Source of the DNA: an uncultured Rubritalea sp.
GTDB taxonomy: Bacteria; Verrucomicrobiota; Verrucomicrobiia; Verrucomicrobiales; Akkermansiaceae
Direction: 5' to 3'
Assembly (NCBI GenBank): GCA_937951395.1
Contig: CALFBV010000015.1
Location: forward strand, 1-6,839
Length of the DNA: 6,839 nt
Shown: positions 1 to 5,492 of the stretch, piece after piece
Layout: each line of letters starts with the position of its first letter
Numbering within the stretch: position 1 is the stretch's first letter
Notes under the pieces: model-generated
What the model saw: only the letters and a program-made list of their open reading frames with translations
Told to the model about the DNA's origin: nothing
The model's database searches: none
Position numbers and translations under genes: made by a program

Positions 1-2662
1 CTACCGGTGTAGAAGCTAGTAATGACTCACCTTTTTTACGATCTGAGTCCGCTACCACTCTACCTTGGAAGAGACGAGTTGATGTTGCCATCACAGTGTC
101 TCCTTTCTCCGCTTTTTCTTGGTTACCCATACAGAGGTTACAGCCAGGACGCTCTAGATACATCATGTTCTCGTATTCTGTTCTCGCGAAGTTCTTAGGT
201 GCACTGTCATCGAATACAAAGCCTGAATATTTCTCTAAAATATCCCAGTCGCCTTCCTCTTTGAGTTCATCGATAATGTTATAAGTAGGAGCAGCTACCA
301 CGAGTGGTGCATGGAACTCAACCTTACCTGCTTGTGCCTCTAGATTTCTCAGCATCTGGGCCACTATCTTCAGATCTCCTTTATGAACCATGCATGATCC
401 CACGAATCCTAGATCCACATGCTTCTCACCCTTGTAATAAGAAAGTTCTCTGATCGCATCGTGCGTGTAGCGCTTAGAAACATCTTCGTTATGCACATCT
501 GGATCAGCGATCATTGGCTGAACGATCTTATCTAGATCTACTACAAATTCCGCAGAATACTTAGCATTCGCGTCTGGAGTCAGCGCTGGCTTCTCACCAG
601 ATCTAATCTGAGCTATTCTATTATTCGCCTTATCTACTAGTCCTTGAAGAACCTGAGGCTCATTATCCATGCCCTTATCGATCATGATTTGGATTCTGCC
701 TTTAGCGATCTCCAGTGACTCGATGAGAGTTTCATCCTGAGATATGCAGATAGAAGCTTTTGCCTTCATTTCCGCAGTCCAGTCAGTAAAGGTGAATGCC
801 TGATCAGAAGGAAGAGTCCCGAGATGAACCTCGATGATTCTACCTTGGAAAACGTTGTCGCCAAACTCATCTAACATCTGTGACTGGGTAGCATGCACCA
901 CATCACGGAAGTCCATGTGAGGCTTCATCTCTCCTTTAAATGTTACCTTCACAGATTCCGGCATCGGCATCGTAGCTTCACCTGTAGCGAGCGCGAGTGC
1001 CACAGTTCCAGAGTCAGCCCCAAAAGCAACACCCTTAGACATTCTCGTATGAGAGTCACCACCGATGATGACGTCCCAGTCATCCACTGCTAGGTCATTA
1101 AGCACCTTGTGGATCACGTCAGTCATCGCATGATATTTCCCTTTAGGGTCACGCGCTGTGATGAGTCCAAATTTATGCATAAAATTCATCAGCTTAGGAA
1201 TATTCTCCTGAGCCTTCTTATCCCAGACTGAAGCCGTGTGACAACCAGACTGGTAGGCTCCATCCACGATTGGTGAGATGAGAGTCGCCGCCATAGCCTC
1301 TAGCTCCTGAGAAGTCATAAGACCTGTCGTATCCTGTGATCCTACGATGTTCACCTCTACTCTGACATCAGATCCAGCATGTAAAACTTTACCTTTAGGT
1401 GCACCTACTGCATTTCTGTTAAAGATCTTCTCCACTGCGGTGAGACCTTGCCCCTCATGAGAAACTATCTTGGAAGGAGCAAAGACAACTGGTGCTTCTA
1501 CTCCTAGTGTCTTAGCAGCGAAAGTCTGAAGTTTCTTGCCGAACACGATCGCATAAGAACCACCAGCCTTCATAAATTCTACCTTTTGAGGAGTAAGTGC
1601 TGGAGAAATGTCAATCAGCTCTTTCTCTCCTTTATACAGTTTCTTCTTCTTCGTGTTGATTGTAAGAATAGTGCCTGTATCTACAGAGTAGACTTGCTCT
1701 AGAACTGGCTCACCGTCCTCATCGAGAACTGTGTTTCCTTCTGAGTCTTCCTTCTTCTCCCAGTTATTTAGATCGAGACCGATTCCGCCTGTCACATCGA
1801 CAGTGGTTAGGAAGATCGGAGAAATTCCGTTTGTCCCTGCTACAACAGGCGCGATGTTCACGAATGGAACATACGCACTTCCCTGTCTGCCTGCCCAAAG
1901 AGCCACGTTATTGATTCCTGACATTCTTGATGAGCCTACACCCATGGTGCCCTTCTCAGCGATCAACATCACACGCTTGTCCGGATGTGCTGATTGGAGT
2001 TCTGAGATGTCAACTTGAGCTTCCTTAGTGATAAAGCACTGACCATGAAGCTCACGATCCGAGCGAGAGTGAGCCTCTCCACCAGGAGAAAGTAAATCTG
2101 TGGAAATATCACCTTCACCTGCGATGTAAGTCACTAGCTCTATTTCTTCTGGCACATCTGGAAGCCCTGTGAAGAACTCCGCCTTAGCGTAGCTCTCAAG
2201 AACATCCTTAGCGATTGCGTTTCCAGCCTTGTAAGCTTTCTCTAGCTGCTCCATGTCCGCCTCATAAAGGAAAACCTGTGTCTTAAGCACATCCGATGCT
2301 TGCTTAGCAACAGCCGTATCAACGCCATCATTGAGCGCCAGATCCAACAGGACCTCCATAGACGCCCCACCCTTCATGTGTGAAAGTAGTTCAAATGCAA
2401 ATGCTTGCGTAATCTCCTCAACAACAGAATACCCGAGGATGATTTCCTTCAAAAACTGAGCCTTCTCACCAGCCGCACTAGTCGTCCCTGGCAATACATT
2501 ATAGATCAAAAAGTTAACTGCTCCTGCTCTATGCTCATTGCTCGTATCTTTAACGATCGCAATCACCTCACGAATAAGCTCTGCACCATCAATAGGCTTA
2601 GGATTCAGTCCTTGCTCCTTACGATCCTCAATTTCCTGTAAATATTCTAAATATAGTTTCAT
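1..2662 (-). CDS. acnB: Aconitate hydratase B / 2-methylisocitrate dehydratase, partial (C-terminus beyond window)
   Basis: AcnB is a cytoplasmic [4Fe-4S] enzyme that interconverts citrate and isocitrate via cis-aconitate in the TCA cycle; the family also dehydrates 2-methylisocitrate. The frame is open for 887 codons from the ATG at 2660-2662 and runs off base 1. The order is an N-terminal HEAT-like helical domain, then the swivel domain (KGTMGVGSSRMSG, GINNVALWAGRQG), then the catalytic domains. GGDSHTR has its Asp at residue 536. Cluster ligands are Cys757 in GSCMV and Cys841 and Cys844 in PGCNLCMGNQ. E. coli AcnB has 865 residues. This protein is longer, with an acidic insertion around residues 300-325 (KKEDSEGN, DEDGEPV) and about 25 extra residues between Cys757 and Cys841, as I recall for Bacteroidota-type AcnB. 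Roughly 40-60 C-terminal residues should lie outside the window. The start is supported by the family-like MKLYLEYLQEIEDRK; I see no Shine-Dalgarno sequence. The family identity is certain from the motifs; the taxon affinity is from memory. Confidence 0.97.
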   Translation of the reverse strand, partial: MKLYLEYLQEIEDRKEQGLNPKPIDGAELIREVIAIVKDTSNEHRAGAVNFLIYNVLPGTTSAAGEKAQFLKEIILGYSVVEEITQAFAFELLSHMKGGASMEVLLDLALNDGVDTAVAKQASDVLKTQVFLYEADMEQLEKAYKAGNAIAKDVLESYAKAEFFTGLPDVPEEIELVTYIAGEGDISTDLLSPGGEAHSRSDRELHGQCFITKEAQVDISELQSAHPDKRVMLIAEKGTMGVGSSRMSGINNVALWAGRQGSAYVPFVNIAPVVAGTNGISPIFLTTVDVTGGIGLDLNNWEKKEDSEGNTVLDEDGEPVLEQVYSVDTGTILTINTKKKKLYKGEKELIDISPALTPQKVEFMKAGGSYAIVFGKKLQTFAAKTLGVEAPVVFAPSKIVSHEGQGLTAVEKIFNRNAVGAPKGKVLHAGSDVRVEVNIVGSQDTTGLMTSQELEAMAATLISPIVDGAYQSGCHTASVWDKKAQENIPKLMNFMHKFGLITARDPKGKYHAMTDVIHKVLNDLAVDDWDVIIGGDSHTRMSKGVAFGADSGTVALALATGEATMPMPESVKVTFKGEMKPHMDFRDVVHATQSQMLDEFGDNVFQGRIIEVHLGTLPSDQAFTFTDWTAEMKAKASICISQDETLIESLEIAKGRIQIMIDKGMDNEPQVLQGLVDKANNRIAQIRSGEKPALTPDANAKYSAEFVVDLDKIVQPMIADPDVHNEDVSKRYTHDAIRELSYYKGEKHVDLGFVGSCMVHKGDLKIVAQMLRNLEAQAGKVEFHAPLVVAAPTYNIIDELKEEGDWDILEKYSGFVFDDSAPKNFARTEYENMMYLERPGCNLCMGNQEKAEKGDTVMATSTRLFQGRVVADSDRKKGESLLASTPV

Positions 2663-2685
2663 TTCTGTGCGGATTCTCTACGGAA

Positions 2686-2724
2686 AAATAGCTATTTCAA
2701 GGATAATTTACCCTCAAAATAGCT
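2686..2724. repeat. 12-bp palindrome and repeated octamer in the acnB leader/promoter
   Basis: AAATAGCTATTT (2686-2697) is a perfect 12-bp palindrome. Its left half, AAATAGCT, recurs in the same orientation at 2717-2724, exactly 31 bp away, or close to three helical turns. The second copy lies inside the predicted -35/-10 spacer of acnB, and the palindrome lies about where transcription would start or just after. This layout would suit a dimeric regulator bound on one face of the helix, but no regulator is identified. The short AT-rich arms could also be chance. Confidence 0.35.
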
Positions 2725-2733
2725 TTAAGACAA
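2705..2733 (-). promoter_or_regulatory. Candidate acnB promoter (-35/-10)
   Basis: Read on the minus strand, TTGTCT (2728-2733) and TAAATT (2705-2710) are separated by exactly 17 bp. Each matches the sigma-70 consensus at four of six positions. Transcription would start near 2698, giving a leader of about 36 nt before the acnB ATG. It lies in the 88-bp gap after the sulfatase stop codon, so acnB could be expressed independently of the sulfatase. If the host uses Bacteroidota-type promoters, this reading would not apply. Confidence 0.35.
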
Positions 2734-2750
2734 CAACGAGACAGCAACGC

Positions 2751-4289
2751 TTATTTCATCAGACGAGGAGCGGAATACCCTCTTTTCTTGATCTCGCTGA
2801 GCAGCTTTTGCAGTTCTTCCACTTTTTCAGGATTCTCTGCGGCTAGATTCGTCTTCTGACCGATGTCTTTAGAAAGATCATAGAGTTCCACTGGTCCCTT
2901 ATCATCTGCTGGGTAATCATGGCGTTTCTCCCAGTTTTTATCCTGCTTAGTTGTGTAGCCATTTTTCCCCTGAATGAGAAGCCAGTCACCATCACGAACC
3001 GCCCATGATTTAGCTGCGGTATTATGAATGTGAGACTTCCTCACTGACTCCTTCTCACCCGTTAAGATAGGTAATATATCATGAGAGTCTTCTGCTGCAT
3101 TCTTCTCTGGGAGCTCAGCACCTGTGATAGATGCCAAGGTCGCCATAATGTCTATCTGCGAAACTAAAGCGTCACTTACCACCCCAGCTTTCACTTTGCC
3201 CGGGTAGCGCACTATGAATGGCACTCTATGTCCCCCTTCGTATATATCTCGCTTGAGCCCACGTAGAGGAAATGCTGACCAATGATCATATTTCTCATCT
3301 CGCGGATAGGCGTAATGCTCTGGTCCATTATCTGCTGAGAATATCACAATCGTATTATCAGCCTGACCACTTTCCTCCAGCGCAGCTAATATTCTCCCAC
3401 AGGCATCATCAGTCTCAAAGACTAAATCGCCATAAGCCCCTGCCCCTGATTTACCATCAAACTCATCATTAGGGATGATCGGTGCGTGAGGTGAAGGAAA
3501 CGCAAAGTAGAGGAAGAACGGCTGCTCTGTTTTAGCCTGCTCCGTAATGTAGTCTACCGCCTTCTGTGTAGTCACAGGCATATTCTGATATGGATCCCAG
3601 CCTGTAACCATCGGTCCTGGACGACATTCATATCTCCCTTCTTTGATCTTCTTCCATTTGCTCGTATCCATCATCGTATCAGGAGCCTTCACTAGCTTAT
3701 CATTTTCTATCCACGCGTAAGGAGGGAAATTTATCACCGCGTCACCGAAGTAATAATCAAATCCATGTGCTAGAGGTCCATCAGGAATAGGCTTAGACCA
3801 GTCATATATTGAGAAATGGTGCTGCTTCTTCTTTTTCTCAGCATCAGGATCCTTGTTTAGCTCCGCATTTGGCTTACGTAATGCACTCCAATCCCAGCCT
3901 AGATGCCACTTTCCTATCGCTGCTGTATGGTAGCCTTTTTCCTTCAGCATTTCAGGCAGAGTATGTCGTTCAGCCTTGAAGACTGAAGCCTCCATAGCCT
4001 TCACAATCCCATAAAAATCTCTCCAGTGATGGCGCCCCGTAAGCAGAGCATATCTTGATGGCGTACAGATCCCAGAGGACGAGTGCCCATCAGTAAAACG
4101 CATGCCTTCCGCAGCTAACTTATCGAGATGCTTAGTAGGGATCTTGCTATCTTTACTATAGCAACTCAGATCTCCGAACCCCAAGTCATCAGCGTAGAGA
4201 ATGAGGACATTTGGCTTGTCCTCAGCCGCTACTGACGGCAAAGCTGGACCTAGTGTCAAAGCGAAAATGTTTAATAAATATTTTTTCAT
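2751..4289 (-). CDS. Exported arylsulfatase-type sulfatase (formylglycine-dependent, 512 aa)
   Basis: This is a type I sulfatase that hydrolyses sulfate esters, most likely outside the cytoplasm on a sulfated carbohydrate; the substrate cannot be read from the sequence. Residues 1-22 look like a signal peptide: MKK, a hydrophobic stretch, then a likely cleavage site after VAA. The active site is complete by comparison with human arylsulfatase A: metal ligands Asp34, Asp35, Asp320 and Asn321; Cys75 in the signature CTPSR, the residue converted to formylglycine; Arg79; Lys127 and His129 in GKWHLG; His268 in FPSPHAP; and Lys346 in RGLKRD. Length is normal for the family. A lysine-rich segment (residues 146-156, with a KKKK run) interrupts the region after GKWHLG. 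The C-terminal subdomain carries the usual WAVRDGDWLLI and VELYDLSKD segments. The start is supported by the signal peptide, and a Shine-Dalgarno sequence is absent. No sulfatase-maturing enzyme, transporter or glycoside hydrolase is adjacent, so maturation must be encoded elsewhere. Confidence 0.95.
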   Translation of the reverse strand: MKKYLLNIFALTLGPALPSVAAEDKPNVLILYADDLGFGDLSCYSKDSKIPTKHLDKLAAEGMRFTDGHSSSGICTPSRYALLTGRHHWRDFYGIVKAMEASVFKAERHTLPEMLKEKGYHTAAIGKWHLGWDWSALRKPNAELNKDPDAEKKKKQHHFSIYDWSKPIPDGPLAHGFDYYFGDAVINFPPYAWIENDKLVKAPDTMMDTSKWKKIKEGRYECRPGPMVTGWDPYQNMPVTTQKAVDYITEQAKTEQPFFLYFAFPSPHAPIIPNDEFDGKSGAGAYGDLVFETDDACGRILAALEESGQADNTIVIFSADNGPEHYAYPRDEKYDHWSAFPLRGLKRDIYEGGHRVPFIVRYPGKVKAGVVSDALVSQIDIMATLASITGAELPEKNAAEDSHDILPILTGEKESVRKSHIHNTAAKSWAVRDGDWLLIQGKNGYTTKQDKNWEKRHDYPADDKGPVELYDLSKDIGQKTNLAAENPEKVEELQKLLSEIKKRGYSAPRLMK

Positions 4290-4293
4290 ATTA

Positions 4294-4321
4294 TGTTTAG
4301 TGTCTAGTGATTAGTGGTTAG
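4294..4321 (-). repeat. Four tandem imperfect heptamers just upstream of the sulfatase start
   Basis: On the coding (minus) strand the units run CTAACCA, CTAATCA, CTAGACA, CTAAACA, with consensus CTARNCA. They are contiguous, in perfect 7-bp register, and end four bases before the ATG. The array occupies the place where a ribosome-binding site would be and contains only one G. It could be an unstructured leader that assists Shine-Dalgarno-independent initiation, a slippage-prone tract, or a degenerate microsatellite with no function. The repeat itself is certain; its role is unknown. Confidence 0.8.
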
Positions 4322-4364
4322 TAAGCTATCTCCACACTCTCTACATTCAGAGAATATCGATACA

Positions 4365-4395
4365 CCTATAAAAAGAACTTTGATAGTAATGTCAG
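4365..4395 (-). promoter_or_regulatory. Weak candidate sulfatase promoter
   Basis: In the 154-bp gap between ilvY and the sulfatase, the minus strand has CTGACA (4390-4395, five of six matches to a -35) and TATAGG (4365-4370, four of six to a -10). The 19-bp spacer is longer than ideal. The implied transcript would start near 4358 with a leader of about 70 nt that includes the heptamer array. The rest of the gap shows no clear terminator hairpin for ilvY. Confidence 0.25.
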
Positions 4396-4443
4396 AATAG
4401 TAAAGAGTAAAATGCAAGGATAGCGGCCCGTGATAGCCACCTA

Positions 4444-5322
4444 TTACACAGCACCCTTTAGAACTCCTTGCTTCGCAGTCTCCCAGAATGCTCCCACGCT
4501 GGCTTTTTCCAGATTTTTTTTAGTAGAACACAGCCCCACAGTATAAGGCTCCAGATCTGCGCCTGTGTCTATAATTTCCACCTCATTAGAAAACGGACTC
4601 TTCTCTAGCACCAGCTCTGGTATGACTCCTACGCCACATCCTAAGCTAACCATCGCGAGGATAGCTTCGTTTCCAGAGACCTCCATGATCTGTTTTGTCA
4701 CTTCACCCTGTTGCTTAATCCATTTATCTACTCTAACCCTAGAGACCCCTTTTTCTGGAAGGACTAGCGGCATTTCTAAGGATGATGCTGGGCTTGGGAG
4801 CGTTGGTGACTTAGCACCTACGAACACTAGATCCGTTACCAGCAGAGGTAAGAACTCTATTCCTTTTACCTTCTTATCTGGCAGCGCCGCCACTGCTATA
4901 TCTATCTCCCCTTCTAAGACCTTCTCTATCGCTTCCTCTTCTGCTCCTGTTCTGAGTCCCACCTTTACTTCTGGGAAATCTCTACTGAATAGAGAGATCA
5001 ACTCTGGCAGCACACTATAGACCGCAGTCAATGACGAATAGATGGATAGTTCCCCGTAGATGAGATCCCGGTCCTCCAGCCCCTCCCTCACAGCTTGCCA
5101 CTCTTGCACTGCTTTTAGAGCGTATTTCTTAAATAACAAACCCGCCTCAGTGATCTGAACCGTTCTATTATCGCGGATGAACAACTTATGCCCCAGCTCA
5201 CCCTCCAGCCTCTGGATACTCCGCGTCAGAGCAGATGCACTCAGGTGACACGCCTGGCTAGCCTTGCCGAAATGCAAGTGCTCCGCTACCGAAAGGAATA
5301 ATTTTAACTCGTGATCCATCAT
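4444..5322 (-). CDS. ilvY: LysR-type transcriptional activator of ilvC (IlvY)
   Basis: In E. coli, IlvY activates ilvC when acetolactate or acetohydroxybutyrate is present and represses its own gene. This 292-residue protein (E. coli about 297) has a LysR helix-turn-helix at residues 1-61, with HFGKAS, SIQRLE, LFIRDNRTV and TEAG closely matching IlvY. A linker follows, then the effector-binding domain from about residue 90, which opens with GELSIYSS and TAVYSVLP. Residues 222-243 contain SLGCGVGVIPELVLEKSP, near-identical to the E. coli segment, and the C-terminus keeps GLCSTKK and AFW. Divergent placement next to ilvC independently supports the assignment. Two ATGs lie in tandem (5320-5322 and 5317-5319). 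Starting at the second gives MDHELKLFL, which aligns better with the E. coli MDLRDLKTFL, so the true protein may have 291 residues. No strong Shine-Dalgarno sequence precedes either. Confidence 0.93.
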   Translation of the reverse strand: MMDHELKLFLSVAEHLHFGKASQACHLSASALTRSIQRLEGELGHKLFIRDNRTVQITEAGLLFKKYALKAVQEWQAVREGLEDRDLIYGELSIYSSLTAVYSVLPELISLFSRDFPEVKVGLRTGAEEEAIEKVLEGEIDIAVAALPDKKVKGIEFLPLLVTDLVFVGAKSPTLPSPASSLEMPLVLPEKGVSRVRVDKWIKQQGEVTKQIMEVSGNEAILAMVSLGCGVGVIPELVLEKSPFSNEVEIIDTGADLEPYTVGLCSTKKNLEKASVGAFWETAKQGVLKGAV

Positions 5323-5357
5323 CTTGGAAATGCTTCTACATTACTTCCTATCTCATA

Positions 5358-5384
5358 GCAATACTCATATTGCACATAATGCAA
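5358..5384. promoter_or_regulatory. Candidate IlvY operator: overlapping TTGC/GCAA inverted repeats
   Basis: Two inverted repeats overlap. GCAATA and TATTGC (6-bp arms, 4-bp gap) span 5358-5373. TTGCA and TGCAA (5-bp arms, 5-bp gap) span 5370-5384. The half-sites GCAA, TTGC and GCAA start at 5358, 5370 and 5381, about one helical turn apart. T5371 and A5383 fit the LysR T-N11-A pattern. The block lies 36-62 bp upstream of the ilvY ATG and about 110-135 bp upstream of the ilvC ATG. That position suits a site that both represses ilvY and activates ilvC. Assignment to IlvY rests on position and symmetry only. Confidence 0.55.
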
Positions 5385-5431
5385 CACTAAATCCCACTTA
5401 ATTCAATTTACGCAACACGTGTTTTAGTGTT
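5383..5431. promoter_or_regulatory. 9-bp inverted repeat flanking a 10-bp palindrome upstream of ilvC
   Basis: AACACTAAA (5383-5391) is exactly inverted as TTTAGTGTT (5423-5431) across a 31-bp gap. Near the end of that gap is the perfect palindrome AACACGTGTT (5414-5423). AACAC thus occurs at 5383 and 5414, again 31 bp apart, and GTGTT at 5419 and 5427. The region lies between the putative IlvY operator and the ilvC leader, where the ilvC promoter would be expected. It could be a second operator (E. coli IlvY uses two tandem operators) or a site for another regulator. I cannot place a convincing -35/-10 pair here, which would be normal for an activator-dependent promoter. Confidence 0.45.
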
Positions 5432-5460
5432 TACTCCACCTCAAGTTAAGGCATCTTTCG

Positions 5461-5492
5461 CACAACTTTTACAACTACAACATTACAAATAT
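5461..5492 (+). promoter_or_regulatory. G-free, ACAA-rich leader directly before the ilvC start codon
   Basis: The 32 bases before the ilvC ATG contain no G, so no Shine-Dalgarno sequence is possible. The word ACAA occurs four times (5462, 5471, 5477, 5485). Such a leader cannot form stable GC pairs and would leave the start codon exposed. In groups that make little use of Shine-Dalgarno sequences this could be the main initiation signal for a highly expressed gene. The base composition is observed; the role is inferred. Confidence 0.5.

Noticed and set aside
893..2846. Several short plus-strand open frames across acnB and the acnB-sulfatase boundary
   Set aside because: All overlap conserved acnB or sulfatase codons on the opposite strand and have no family resemblance.
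2751..4289. Possibility that the sulfatase is an inactive, degenerate copy
   Set aside because: Signal peptide, CTPSR cysteine, all metal ligands and the downstream His and Lys residues are present in an uninterrupted frame.
4335..4353. TCTCT/AGAGA pairing around the ACATTC loop
   Set aside because: It has only five pairs with no extension and no neighbouring signal, so it is probably chance.
4411..4446. GC-rich patch after the ilvY stop codon considered as an intrinsic terminator
   Set aside because: The repeated GATAGC words are direct, not inverted, so no stable stem forms, and no U-tract follows a hairpin on the minus strand.
4565..5020. Plus-strand open frame of 151 codons antisense to ilvY
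   Set aside because: It lies wholly inside the well-supported ilvY gene, its serine/threonine-rich translation resembles no family I know, and it has no ribosome-binding signal. It is a shadow of the coding strand.
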